A stretch of DNA of 64,000 nt, taken from positions 118,681 to 182,680 of the forward strand of contig NZ_FNNS01000005.1 of NCBI RefSeq assembly GCF_900106795.1. Direction: 5' to 3'. This DNA comes from Aequorivita viscosa (lineage in GTDB: Bacteria > Bacteroidota > Bacteroidia > Flavobacteriales > Flavobacteriaceae). This document shows, in pieces, positions 28,140-37,195 of this stretch; position 1 is the first letter of the stretch, and each line of letters starts with the position of its first letter. The translations under genes were made by a program, and so were the position numbers. Under the pieces are notes generated by a model. The model was not told the origin of the DNA. It ran no database searches and saw nothing but the letters and a program-made list of their open reading frames with translations.

Positions 28140-29240
28140 ATGCTGAAAAAACACATAGACATAAAACTCCTAAAATACCTTGCTGTTTTTTACACCGTAG
28201 TGATTCTGTTGGTGCAATTCAAAAAAAGCTATTGGAAGGTTATTGGCTCCAAAAGTTACGGCCCATTGGGTTGGGGCGATTTGTTTAGTTACAGTGTTTT
28301 AATAGATTGGGTTGTCGTGATAGTTTTTATGACGTTCATAAGTATCCTAACCAAAATAATGTTCGAAAAATGGGGTGCCGAAGGATGGAAGAAAATAATT
28401 TGGGTACATGTTTTCTTTTCTTTTTTTATCGGGTACTTCATCTTTTTTATGACAGCCGTTATTTCCCTAATAATAGGAGAAACATCTTTTTCTGAGGCTT
28501 CGCGCTACCTTTCTTTCAACTATTTTATTGCAGTTGTAGAGGTAAATTTCCTGGTCTATTTTGCGATGATTGGTATAATTAACGTTTATTATTACATAAA
28601 GAAAGTACGTAATATTGAAATTCAAAAAGCACAGGTCGAAACGCATCTTGCCACGGCAAAGCTCAATATGCTCAAAGCGCAATTACACCCTCATTTTATA
28701 TTTAATACCTTGAATAGCATTTCAGCTTTAGTTGAAATAGACAAAGAAAAAGCACAAAACCTGATTGCCGATTTTGGAGACCTTTTCCGCGACTTATTGG
28801 ATTTTAAGGATGAAAATTTAATTCCACTTTATAAAGAACTTGAAATTCTCGATAAATATATAGGTATTATTTCCGTCAGGTTTTCAGACCATCTTTCCAT
28901 TGAAAAATATATTGAAAAAGATGTTGAGAATGCACTGGTTCCACACATGCTTTTACAGCCAATTGTTGAAAATGCCATAAAACACGGTTATGGATACAGT
29001 ACAACAGAGCTAACTATAAGCTTGAAAATCCATAAAGATGCCGAATTTATTTTTTTTGAAATTGAAAACGATGGCGAACCAATAGCTCAGCCATTTGAAG
29101 AATTACTTCAGAATGGTACTGGCCTAAAAAACACGCAGGACAGACTGAAAACCCTGTATGGAAATGAAGTTGGGTTTAAGGTCGAAAACAATATAAGCAA
29201 GCGGGGTGTCATTACTTTAATAAAAATTCCGTTGAAGTGA
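28140..29240 (+). CDS. LytS/AlgZ-like sensor histidine kinase
   Basis: A roughly 366-residue kinase with four N-terminal transmembrane segments and no obvious sensor domain, then a coiled segment and the His_kinase domain with His185 in QLHPHFIFNTLNSIS, and an ATPase domain (LLQPIVENAIKHGYG, ENDGEP, GTGLKNTQDRLKTLYG). It should phosphorylate the LytTR regulator encoded just before it. The start could be the GTG at 28128 (overlapping the regulator) or the ATG at 28140. Its stop is TGA, which shows that TGA is used as a stop in this genome. Confidence 0.92.
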   Translation: MLKKHIDIKLLKYLAVFYTVVILLVQFKKSYWKVIGSKSYGPLGWGDLFSYSVLIDWVVVIVFMTFISILTKIMFEKWGAEGWKKIIWVHVFFSFFIGYFIFFMTAVISLIIGETSFSEASRYLSFNYFIAVVEVNFLVYFAMIGIINVYYYIKKVRNIEIQKAQVETHLATAKLNMLKAQLHPHFIFNTLNSISALVEIDKEKAQNLIADFGDLFRDLLDFKDENLIPLYKELEILDKYIGIISVRFSDHLSIEKYIEKDVENALVPHMLLQPIVENAIKHGYGYSTTELTISLKIHKDAEFIFFEIENDGEPIAQPFEELLQNGTGLKNTQDRLKTLYGNEVGFKVENNISKRGVITLIKIPLK

Positions 29241-29308
29241 TAAAAAGGGATTCAAGAGTTTTTTTACTTGAAATAAAATCTGATACGGCATTCTCAATTT
29301 CAATATAG

Positions 29309-29653
29309 CTAGTCTGCACTTACAACCTGTAAGCCAATAACCGAAATAACCAAGGTAGATAGAAAAAACATTCTCCAAAACGTTACTGGTTCCTTAAATG
29401 ACAAAATGCCCATTAGTACGGTTCCAACTGCACCAATGGCGCCCCAAACCGCATACGCAGTGCCCACGGGAATTGCTTTATCGCCTCCCATAGCCTTGAA
29501 AAGCAAAAACATGCTAATACATACGCAAACAGCAAATGATATGAGCCAAAGCCAGAACTCCTTTCCTGAGGCGTGTTGCGCTTTCCCTAAGCTTATGGCG
29601 AATCCTGTTTCAAAAATTCCGCCAATTATTAGTAAAATCCAATTAATACTCAT
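29309..29653 (-). CDS. SMR family small efflux transporter
   Basis: A 114-residue protein with four transmembrane helices and the essential Glu15 in GGIFETGFAISLG, and the signature GTAYAVWGAIGAVGT. Small multidrug resistance proteins work as dual-topology dimers and exchange protons for cationic drugs or guanidinium. The SugE/Gdx-like look suggests guanidinium export, but the subtype cannot be fixed. It stands alone on the minus strand next to nhaA. Confidence 0.88.
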   Translation of the reverse strand: MSINWILLIIGGIFETGFAISLGKAQHASGKEFWLWLISFAVCVCISMFLLFKAMGGDKAIPVGTAYAVWGAIGAVGTVLMGILSFKEPVTFWRMFFLSTLVISVIGLQVVSAD

Positions 29654-29739
29654 GAAGTCAAATATAAAGGATCGCTTTTAGAAACAGTTTCAATTCTAAA
29701 AGCAATCCAGATAAATAATTTCAATATTTTGCGCGAAAG

Positions 29740-31077
29740 CTATTCTTTAGGTTTCTGTTGGCCTGATGGATTGTGGTTGAACATACCTTTTTTAGTGTTA
29801 AACCTTAAAATAGCAAATCCAATAATAGCGGATAATAATGAACCTGCCAAAATTCCAATTTTTGCCGAATCTATGTATTCGGGGTAGTTGGAAAAGGCTA
29901 AACTAGCTATAAATATTGCCATAGTAAAACCAATACCTGCTAAAAAAGAAACACCTACAATCTGTTTATTTGTGATGTCTTTAGGAACGTCAATAATTTT
30001 TAATTTTCGAGCTAAAAAGATAATACCGGTAATTCCGATAAATTTCCCCAATACCAATGAAACCATGATTTTCCAAACAAGGTTCAATTCTAATCCAGTG
30101 CTAGTAAGGGCCACACCAGCATTAGCAAGAGCAAAAATAGGTATTACAACGTATGCTACCCAGTTGTGTAGCTTATGCTCTAAATGCTGAAGCGGTGAGC
30201 GATATTTATCAGACCAATCCTCAAGGTCGTCTATAAGTTCAAGTTGGTCGGTAGACAATACAGGCCGCTGAAGAACTGTGGTTTTCTTTATTTCGGCAAC
30301 TATACTGTCTAATTGATCTGTAAATTCATGGGTGCTTATTTTTTGTCTAACTGGTATAGCAAAGGCCATTAGAATTCCTGCTAAAGTAGGGTGAAGTCCT
30401 GCCTTTAAAAATAACAACCAAATAATAAAAGCACATACAATGGCTAAAAACTCGAAATACAAGCCTCTATGACTCAGGAAATAAATAACGACAAGTAGTG
30501 CTAATGCGGCGCCCAGCAATACAAAATTTAAGCTGCTACTGTAAAAAATGGCAATAACAAGTACAGCAGCCAAATCATCTACAATAGCAAAAGCGGTTAA
30601 AAATATTTTTAAGCTAAGAGGTACTCTGTTTCCTAAAACTTTTAAAATAGCCAAGGCAAAGGCTATGTCGGTAGCCATAGGAATTCCCCAACCTTTTAAG
30701 GTTTCGGGGTTATCGTTTAAAATTAAAAAAAGCGCTACTGGAAGAATAATTCCACCAATCGCCCCAAAAAGAGGGAACATTATTTTTTTTGGTGTGTTGA
30801 GTTCACCAATTAACAGCTCGCGTTTTATTTCAAGTCCGATTAAAAAAAAGAAAATAGCCATCAAGCCATCGTTAACCCATAGAATCAAGGGTTTTTTTAA
30901 CTCGAAGCTATCCGATGTAAACCCGATTTCATATTGCCAAAAATCTTGATAACTTTCAGCAAACGCCGAATTAGCCCATATCAAGGCTATAATCGTGGTT
31001 GCGAGCAGTAAGATTCCACTCGAAGTTTGAAGTTTTACGAATTTTTGAAAAGGAGATAGTATTTTGTCTTTTGTCAT
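29740..31077 (-). CDS. nhaA: Na+/H+ antiporter NhaA
   Basis: A 445-residue inner-membrane antiporter with about 12 helices, exchanging sodium for protons and controlling pH and salt tolerance. The conserved regions WVNDGLMAIFFFLIGLEIKREL, PMATDIAFALAILKVLG and FAIVDDLAAVLVIAIFYS are seen, the latter two with the family's functional Asp residues. An insert with acidic character (LSTDQLELIDDLEDWSDKY) lies between the helix bundles, as in many Bacteroidota NhaA. It fits a marine or saline habitat. Confidence 0.95.
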   Translation of the reverse strand: MTKDKILSPFQKFVKLQTSSGILLLATTIIALIWANSAFAESYQDFWQYEIGFTSDSFELKKPLILWVNDGLMAIFFFLIGLEIKRELLIGELNTPKKIMFPLFGAIGGIILPVALFLILNDNPETLKGWGIPMATDIAFALAILKVLGNRVPLSLKIFLTAFAIVDDLAAVLVIAIFYSSSLNFVLLGAALALLVVIYFLSHRGLYFEFLAIVCAFIIWLLFLKAGLHPTLAGILMAFAIPVRQKISTHEFTDQLDSIVAEIKKTTVLQRPVLSTDQLELIDDLEDWSDKYRSPLQHLEHKLHNWVAYVVIPIFALANAGVALTSTGLELNLVWKIMVSLVLGKFIGITGIIFLARKLKIIDVPKDITNKQIVGVSFLAGIGFTMAIFIASLAFSNYPEYIDSAKIGILAGSLLSAIIGFAILRFNTKKGMFNHNPSGQQKPKE

Positions 31078-31165
31078 TAGGTTTTTGTTACGCTGTTATC
31101 AAACTTTCGGTCTTTATCTAATTTCTTAGTGTCGAAGTGTTCATTGAAGTTGAAAGCTAATTTCC

Positions 31166-31417
31166 TCAAGCTGGCAATATAGCAAATCGACATAAAACGC
31201 AGTGTATTCCAAGCTCTTGGAAATTACGATTTATGAAAATTTTGTGATATTTCAAGGAGTACTTCAAATTTTTATATACTGTATTGTCCAATTTGTATTC
31301 GAATTGTTTTCCTATTAAACATTGTTCTAATTGCGTTTCCTTGCTTACTAGTATCTTGTTCCCCTGAGATAGTACGACGTTATGCATTAATAATAGGCTA
31401 GAAAATAGAAACTTCAT
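31166..31417 (-). CDS. Possible small secreted protein, unknown
   Basis: An 83-codon frame beginning with a plausible signal peptide (MKFLFSSLLLMHNVVLSQ) and followed by about 65 residues with three Cys and no recognised domain. The frame can be extended 18 codons upstream. It lies in a 660-base gene-poor region between nhaA and ffh. It may be a real small gene, the remnant of a larger one or chance. The signal peptide is the only reason to keep it. Confidence 0.3.
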   Translation of the reverse strand: MKFLFSSLLLMHNVVLSQGNKILVSKETQLEQCLIGKQFEYKLDNTVYKNLKYSLKYHKIFINRNFQELGIHCVLCRFAILPA

Positions 31418-31623
31418 CAAATACCGAGTTCCATAAGTACTAAATATGTTATTTGGTTTTAAGGTTTTCAATAGGTTTATCAGACAACAATCATTTAAAT
31501 ATTAAGAATAGAAAAAAGTTTGCAATTATACGACGTATTTTTCAAAAAAAATGAATGAATATATTCTACTAAATTTATTTTAAGAATTTAAGCTTTGGTT
31601 TAAAATACCATAGTCTTATTTTT

Positions 31624-31653
31624 TTGATACTCCCTTTCAGAATGTTATCTTTG
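31624..31653 (+). promoter_or_regulatory. Promoter of ffh
   Basis: TTG (31624-31626), a 19-base spacer and TATCTTTG (31646-31653). The ffh ATG is 87 bases further, which leaves a leader of about 80 bases. Confidence 0.65.
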
Positions 31654-31740
31654 CACCTCGAACTCAGTATATCCAATAGAAATCTGACTTATATTTTTTT
31701 AAAGGATTTAAGGGTTTGTTCCTAAATAAACAACAACGAT

Positions 31741-33069
31741 ATGTTCAATAATTTAACCGAAAAGCTGGATAAAGCGCTGCACGTACTAAAAGGTCACGGC
31801 AGTATAACCGAAGTAAACGTAGCAGAAACCCTAAAAGAAGTGCGCCGTGCCCTTTTGGATGCCGACGTAAACTTTAAAACAGCCAAGGAGTTTACCAATA
31901 CCGTAAAAGAAAAAGCCCTGGGTCAAAACGTATTGACAACCCTTCAGCCAGGCCAATTGATGGTTAAATTGGTAAAGGATGAGCTTGCCGACTTAATGGG
32001 TGGCGAAACTGCAGGAATAAACTTGAGCGGAGCCCCTACGGTTATTCTTATGTCTGGATTACAAGGTAGTGGTAAAACAACTTTTTCGGGTAAACTGGCA
32101 AACTATCTTAAAACAAAAAAAACCAAAAAACCTTTATTGGTGGCTTGTGATATCTATCGTCCTGCTGCGATAAACCAGTTACACGTAGTTGGTGATCAAA
32201 TAGGGGTTGAAGTGTATAGCGAACCAGATAATAAAAACCCTGTCGATATTGCGCAAAAAGCAATTGCCTATGCAAAACAGAATGGCTTTAACGTTGTTAT
32301 CGTAGATACGGCGGGACGTTTGGCTATTGACGAAGCAATGATGACGGAAATTGCAAATGTGCATAAAGCCATTAATCCACAAGAAACGTTGTTTGTGGTT
32401 GATGCAATGACTGGGCAAGATGCTGTTAATACCGCAAAAGCATTTAATGATAGATTGAATTTTGATGGAGTTGTGCTTACTAAGCTAGACGGTGATACTC
32501 GTGGTGGAGCGGCAATATCTATTAAAAGTGTTGTAGATAAGCCAATCAAATTTATCGGAACAGGTGAAAAAATGGACGCCATCGATGTGTTCCACCCTGC
32601 GCGTATGGCCGATAGAATCCTGGGAATGGGTGACGTAGTTTCCCTTGTTGAAAGAGCTCAGGAACAATTTGATGAAGAGGAAGCTCGTAAAATTCAAAAG
32701 AAAATTGCAAAGAATCAATTTGGTTTCGACGATTTCTTAAGTCAGATTCAGCAAGTAAAGAAAATGGGAAGCATGAAAGACCTAGTGGGAATGATTCCTG
32801 GGGCCGGAAAAGCTTTAAAAGATGTAGATATTGATGACGATGCCTTTAAAGGAATTGAAGCCATTATTCATTCAATGACCCCAACTGAAAGAACGCAGCC
32901 TTCAGTAATAAACGGAAGCAGAAAAAAACGAATTGCTAAAGGTTCTGGAACAAGCGTTCAGCAAGTAAACCAATTGCTAAAGCAGTTTAACCAAATGAGC
33001 AAAATGATGAAGATGATGCAAGGTGGTGGCGGTAAGAAGATGATGCAGATGATGGGGAATATGAGGTAG
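31741..33069 (+). CDS. ffh: Signal recognition particle protein Ffh
   Basis: A 442-residue SRP54 GTPase. The N domain is followed by the G domain with the P-loop GLQGSGKTTFSGKLA near 105, DTAGR and TKLDGDTRGG, and the Met-rich M domain that binds 4.5S RNA and signal peptides, ending MMKMMQGGGGKKMMQMMGN. It delivers nascent membrane proteins to the translocon through FtsY. No ffs RNA gene was recognised nearby. Confidence 0.97.
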   Translation: MFNNLTEKLDKALHVLKGHGSITEVNVAETLKEVRRALLDADVNFKTAKEFTNTVKEKALGQNVLTTLQPGQLMVKLVKDELADLMGGETAGINLSGAPTVILMSGLQGSGKTTFSGKLANYLKTKKTKKPLLVACDIYRPAAINQLHVVGDQIGVEVYSEPDNKNPVDIAQKAIAYAKQNGFNVVIVDTAGRLAIDEAMMTEIANVHKAINPQETLFVVDAMTGQDAVNTAKAFNDRLNFDGVVLTKLDGDTRGGAAISIKSVVDKPIKFIGTGEKMDAIDVFHPARMADRILGMGDVVSLVERAQEQFDEEEARKIQKKIAKNQFGFDDFLSQIQQVKKMGSMKDLVGMIPGAGKALKDVDIDDDAFKGIEAIIHSMTPTERTQPSVINGSRKKRIAKGSGTSVQQVNQLLKQFNQMSKMMKMMQGGGGKKMMQMMGNMR

Positions 33070-33080
33070 ATTTAAAATGA

Positions 33081-33137
33081 AGTAGCAGTTTTCAGTATCA
33101 GTAAGCAGTAACAGTGATAAGTAGCAGTAAACAGTAG
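33081..33137. repeat. CAGTA/GCAGT word array, left flank of the four-helix-bundle gene
   Basis: About 57 bases made of imperfect copies of AGTAGCAGT, CAGTAAGCAGT and CAGTAACAGT between the ffh stop and the next gene. The complementary words appear on the other side of the gene at 33521-33546, so the two arrays form an imperfect inverted pair around it. Confidence 0.7.
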
Positions 33138-33155
33138 AAATTTAAATTTTTTTTG

Positions 33156-33494
33156 ATGAGTTTTAAAACTTTATTGGCATATCAAAAAGGATTTTCACTG
33201 GCTATGGAAATTTTTGAAATATCCAAAACTTTTCCAAAGGAAGAAACCTATTCTCTGACAGACCCAATTCGAAGAAGCTCACGTTCTGTTTGTGCCAACA
33301 TTGCTGAAGCTTATCGCAAAAGAAGATATGAACGGCATTTCGTTAGTAAATTGACAGATAGTGATGCCGAAAATTCTGAGACCCAAGTATGGTTGGAATT
33401 TGCCAAAGCTTCAGCTTATATTTCGATTGAAACAGAAGAAGATTTCAAAACTAAAAGCGAAGAAATCGGAAAGCGTATAAATTATAATGATTGA
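33156..33494 (+). CDS. Four-helix-bundle protein (S23 / 23S rRNA intervening-sequence protein family)
   Basis: A 112-residue helical protein. Family features are the opening FKTLLAYQKGFSLAMEIFEI, FPKEETYSLTDPIRRSSRSV with paired Arg, and SVCANIAEAYRKRRY. The family includes the ORFs found inside intervening sequences of 23S rRNA in some bacteria, and is structurally related to the Avd protein of diversity-generating retroelements. The biochemical role of the family is unclear; nucleic-acid binding is suspected. It splits ffh from folD and is flanked by inverted word arrays, which suggests a mobile cassette. The stop is TGA. Confidence 0.85.
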   Translation: MSFKTLLAYQKGFSLAMEIFEISKTFPKEETYSLTDPIRRSSRSVCANIAEAYRKRRYERHFVSKLTDSDAENSETQVWLEFAKASAYISIETEEDFKTKSEEIGKRINYND

Positions 33495-33520
33495 TAATCC
33501 CGGCAAATTTGGAGTCTAAT

Positions 33521-33546
33521 ACTACTGCCAACTGCAACTGCCACTG
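33521..33546. repeat. ACTGCCAACTG word array, right flank of the four-helix-bundle gene
   Basis: Short array of ACTGCC, AACTGC, AACTGCC and ACTG, the complement of the CAGT words at 33081-33137. It lies 13 bases before the folD start. Confidence 0.7.
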
Positions 33547-33559
33547 AATACTTTAGAGA

Positions 33560-34441
33560 ATGGAAATCCTAGACGGAAAGAAAATAAGTAACGACATTAA
33601 AAATGAAATCTCTGCCGAAGTTGAAAAAATGAAGGCCAATGGAGAAAAGGTGCCGCATCTGGCTGCAATTATTGTGGGTAATGATGGTGCGAGTCTTACT
33701 TATGTAGGTAGTAAAGTAAAAGCTTGTGAACGTGTTGGGTTTGAGTCTACATTAGTAAAAATGCCAGACACCACGAGTGAGTTAGAGCTTCTTAAGAAAA
33801 TTAAAGAACTTAATGAAGATGATAATATCGATGGCTTTATCGTTCAGCTGCCACTTCCTAGGCAAATTGACACTCAAAAAGTGCTTCTTACGGTAGATCC
33901 AAGCAAGGATGTTGATGGTTTTCATCCAGAGAATTTTGGGAAAATGGCACTTGATATGAGCACTTTTATTCCTGCAACACCTTTCGGAATTCTTGAGTTG
34001 TTACAACGCTATAACGTTGATACCAAAGGGAAACACACCGTTGTTATTGGAAGAAGTCACATTGTAGGAAGACCTATGAGTATTTTAATGAGTAGAAAAG
34101 GCTGGCCTGGAAACAGTACTGTTACCTTGACGCACAGTAATACTAAAAACATTGCTCAAATAACTACTCAAGCCGATATAATCATCTCGGCATTAGGTGT
34201 TCCAAATTTTTTAAAGGCTGAAATGGTCAAGGATGAAGCGGTAATAATAGACGTTGGAATTACAAGAGTAGAGGATGCTGATAGCCCTAAAGGCTACAAG
34301 ATTACTGGTGATGTTGATTTTGAAAACGTTAGTAAAAAAGCCTCTTTTATTACTCCTGTTCCTGGTGGAGTGGGGCCAATGACTATTGCTATGTTGTTAA
34401 AAAACACGCTTTTAGCTCGCGAGCAACGAAGAGGCCATTAG
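33560..34441 (+). CDS. folD: Bifunctional methylenetetrahydrofolate dehydrogenase / cyclohydrolase
   Basis: A 293-residue enzyme that interconverts 5,10-methylene- and 10-formyl-tetrahydrofolate. Visible motifs are YVGSKVKACERVGFES with the catalytic Lys, GFIVQLPLPRQID, KDVDGFHPENFG, the NADP-binding VVIGRSHIVGRPMSILM and PVPGGVGPMTIAMLLKNT. It is normal in length. In many flavobacteria it directly follows ffh; here a small gene separates them. Confidence 0.97.
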   Translation: MEILDGKKISNDIKNEISAEVEKMKANGEKVPHLAAIIVGNDGASLTYVGSKVKACERVGFESTLVKMPDTTSELELLKKIKELNEDDNIDGFIVQLPLPRQIDTQKVLLTVDPSKDVDGFHPENFGKMALDMSTFIPATPFGILELLQRYNVDTKGKHTVVIGRSHIVGRPMSILMSRKGWPGNSTVTLTHSNTKNIAQITTQADIIISALGVPNFLKAEMVKDEAVIIDVGITRVEDADSPKGYKITGDVDFENVSKKASFITPVPGGVGPMTIAMLLKNTLLAREQRRGH

Positions 34442-34458
34442 AAATTATATTCAATTAG

Positions 34459-34911
34459 CTATTTCTGTCGGGAAAGTATTTTATCACCTTCTTCTAAGCG
34501 CCAATCTAAATACTTATGAAGATCTGTTTCAATCCAACCCATAGAAATTGACATTACCGCCAAATCGTCAATATATCCTATACCTGGAATAAAATCAGGG
34601 ACAATGTCTAATGGATTTAATACATAAAGTAGGGTAACTGCAATAGACGCAATTGTAAACCAAGGTACTTCAGAATATTTGCCATTTTTGAAATCCTTGA
34701 GCATTTCAAACATAATTTTTCCTAATTCAACAAACTTTCGTAAGGGAGGTGCATTGCTCAATTTTTTCGAAATAGACTCTTCATTGTCCATCACCAATTC
34801 AACATCTTCATCATCTATTTTTGAGGTTTCATTCTCAAAATAATCTTCGCTTACATTACTATTCATCATAGCGATTAAGGGTTTTTTTGAATTATCTTTT
34901 TTGAATACCAT
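34459..34911 (-). CDS. YkvA-like DUF1232 membrane protein
   Basis: A 150-residue protein with an acidic N-terminal half and a DUF1232 domain from about residue 90: a membrane segment (FTIASIAVTLLYVLNP) followed by the family motif NPLDIVPDFIPGIGYIDDLAVM. The function of the family is not established. It is convergent with folD, with only 17 bases between the stops. Confidence 0.85.
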   Translation of the reverse strand: MVFKKDNSKKPLIAMMNSNVSEDYFENETSKIDDEDVELVMDNEESISKKLSNAPPLRKFVELGKIMFEMLKDFKNGKYSEVPWFTIASIAVTLLYVLNPLDIVPDFIPGIGYIDDLAVMSISMGWIETDLHKYLDWRLEEGDKILSRQK

Positions 34912-35119
34912 ATTGATTAAATTTATTTCCTAAATCTAATCAATCCTCAACCGAATACTTTTAAAATTTTGTTATAAATAACTTCAATTTAAAGAAATAA
35001 AACACGGTCAAATTCTAAAGCGGAATAAAATAGTTAGGTTCAATATATCTAAGAAAGTCCGATTTCTGCTAATTTTATAGGTTTTTGAATTAGCCTACAT
35101 TTTGCATCAGAGTTAACTT

Positions 35120-36160
35120 TTAGAGTACTTTATCTTCATTCACTCTAGTGTCTGCGCCATATTCTTTTCTATAAATCTTCACTAAAACAATAAACAGGCT
35201 TATTAATAATGGCCCAAAAATAAGGCCGATAAACCCAAATAATGGAACTCCCACAATTACCCCAATTAGAGTAATTAATGGGTGTACATCGTCCAGTCGT
35301 TTTAGAACGTATAAACGGATAACGTTGTCTGTGGAACCTACAACTATGAAACCGTACATTAAAATTCCCCAAGCTGCAAAATTATCGCCTGCAGAGAGTG
35401 TGAGCAAAAACACTGGAACTACTCCTAACAATGTGCCCACAAAGGGAATCATGCTTGAAATAGTTACAATTACAAACCAAAAAAATGGATCTTGAGTGCC
35501 AAAAATAAGAAAGCCAATAAGGGCTACAATACCTTGAGCCAGCCCAACGAGTGGGATACCCAGTGCATTAGACCGTACCATGGCCTGAACTTCGGATCCA
35601 ATTTCGTTTAAATTATCTCGGTCTAATGGAATGTATTCACTAAAAGACTCCTTCAACTTTCGTCTATTGGTTAACATATAATAGAGCATAAAGTACATTA
35701 AACCAATCGCAATAAAAGCGTTAAAAGTGCCACCTGCTAGATCTTGTAATTGAACCGATAACCAGCTTGTAATTGCCGATGGATTTATTTGCTCACTCAA
35801 TTGAAACCCTAATTTATCATCTAATATTCCTAATTGGTCTTTTAAGGCGTGAACAACTTCAGATGAATTGGTAACGGCTTCAGAAATTTTATTTCCTAAC
35901 ATTAATATAATTCCAGAAATAGGAAGTAGAATGCCAATAAACGATCCGAGCATTAAAAGAAACGCAGCAAGGCTTGCATTCCATTTTTTCTTTTTAACAA
36001 GAGTGAACATCCACTTTCGCATCAAGACGTACATTGTAATTGCTCCAAGTACTCCAGTAAGATAAGGTAAGAGCTCGCGAAAAATTAAACTCCCCATTAA
36101 CAAAATGAGAAGTATGACAAAAACTTGTCGAATAATTTGTGGTGGAATGGTTTTCGTCAT
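35120..36160 (-). CDS. AI-2E family transporter (PerM-like permease)
   Basis: A 346-residue membrane protein with about eight helices. The family pattern is visible in the closing half: VQAMVRSNALGIPLVGLAQG, FFWFVIVTISSMIPFVGTLLG and DDVHPLITLIGVIVGVPLFGFIGLIFGPLL. Members have been linked to export of autoinducer-2 or to Na+/H+ antiport, so no substrate is assigned. It stands alone between a DUF1232 gene and small envelope genes. Confidence 0.88.
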   Translation of the reverse strand: MTKTIPPQIIRQVFVILLILLMGSLIFRELLPYLTGVLGAITMYVLMRKWMFTLVKKKKWNASLAAFLLMLGSFIGILLPISGIILMLGNKISEAVTNSSEVVHALKDQLGILDDKLGFQLSEQINPSAITSWLSVQLQDLAGGTFNAFIAIGLMYFMLYYMLTNRRKLKESFSEYIPLDRDNLNEIGSEVQAMVRSNALGIPLVGLAQGIVALIGFLIFGTQDPFFWFVIVTISSMIPFVGTLLGVVPVFLLTLSAGDNFAAWGILMYGFIVVGSTDNVIRLYVLKRLDDVHPLITLIGVIVGVPLFGFIGLIFGPLLISLFIVLVKIYRKEYGADTRVNEDKVL

Positions 36161-36292
36161 ATAGTAAATTAGACTATTACTGGCTATTATTTAGGCTGTG
36201 CATAAGTATCTAATTAATAACTGATACTTTGCTGAATAGCCTGCTTGTTATAAGACTTTATTCGATTTAAAAAAATGTTAGTATGCCCTGCT

Positions 36293-36481
36293 TTAATCAA
36301 TTTGGTCTGTGTCCTTTCTTCGTTTTAACAATCCGATGCCAGCAAAGAAAAACACGATTCCTAAGATTATTAAAGCCCAAGAGTTGATTCCGACCTCCAT
36401 ACTTCCAAAAATTCCTAAAATACCCATTATTAATGCGATAGCGCCAGCTATGGTTAGTATAAATCCTAAAATTTTGATCAT
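36293..36481 (-). CDS. Small two-helix membrane protein
   Basis: A 62-residue protein made of two hydrophobic segments (ILGFILTIAGAIALIMGILG and SWALIILGIVFFFAGIGLL) and a charged tail (KRRKDTDQID). Function unknown. Both helices being typical membrane segments with a positive-inside tail supports a real gene rather than chance. Confidence 0.65.
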   Translation of the reverse strand: MIKILGFILTIAGAIALIMGILGIFGSMEVGINSWALIILGIVFFFAGIGLLKRRKDTDQID

Positions 36482-36575
36482 GATTATGGTTTTTTGGTTA
36501 ATGATGATTAAAAATATAGGAAATCACTCGTTTGGTAATGGGTATTAACAAAAGCTTAGTAGCTTCGTGTAAATT

Positions 36576-37142
36576 TTAATTTTTAGCAGGCCAGCCAATT
36601 CTAAAATATTTTACTGTAGCTGAGTCTATTATGTGGTGGGCTTCTAATTTGGCATTTGGGTCATTTCGAACCTCTCCAGTTAAATATTTAGATTCGATAG
36701 TTAGATAGATGTCAGTATCTGAGAAAAACACCATTACTCCATTAATAATTCGTTGTACATCCGAAATGGTATGATTGTCTTTAAAATCCTTATATGTGCT
36801 TTTAGTACTAAGTCCTTTTTCCGTTTTATATCTTGGATCGAAAATCATGATATCTGTAATTGTGGAATTTGGATCTGTCTCGTTTTGTGGTGAAAGCAAT
36901 AGGAGTTTTTGACCTCCTTTTTCATAGATTTCTACTTCACCTTGCGTTTCTAAGGCATTCGGGGATGAGCTGATTTTTACAATTGAATCTGTTGCAAAAA
37001 TAGAATCCAACTGCTTCATTTTTGCTTGGTCTGTTAATTTTCCAATTGTTCCTTTTTTGATAAGAAATGGATCAGTGCTTTCTTTTCCACATTGTACGAA
37101 TAATAGTGTTGCAAGGATACCGAAGAATAAGGTTTTTTTCAT
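36576..37142 (-). CDS. Hypothetical lipoprotein
   Basis: A 188-residue protein with a lipoprotein signal (MKKTLFFGILATLLFVQCG, Cys18) and about 165 residues with mixed strands and no recognised motif. It ends with TVKYFRIGWPAKN. No function can be given. Probably exported to the periplasm or outer membrane. Confidence 0.8.
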   Translation of the reverse strand: MKKTLFFGILATLLFVQCGKESTDPFLIKKGTIGKLTDQAKMKQLDSIFATDSIVKISSSPNALETQGEVEIYEKGGQKLLLLSPQNETDPNSTITDIMIFDPRYKTEKGLSTKSTYKDFKDNHTISDVQRIINGVMVFFSDTDIYLTIESKYLTGEVRNDPNAKLEAHHIIDSATVKYFRIGWPAKN

Positions 37143-37195
37143 TTATAGGGTTGATTATTAATTAATTTAAATTTAAGTTTTTTATTGTATACGAA

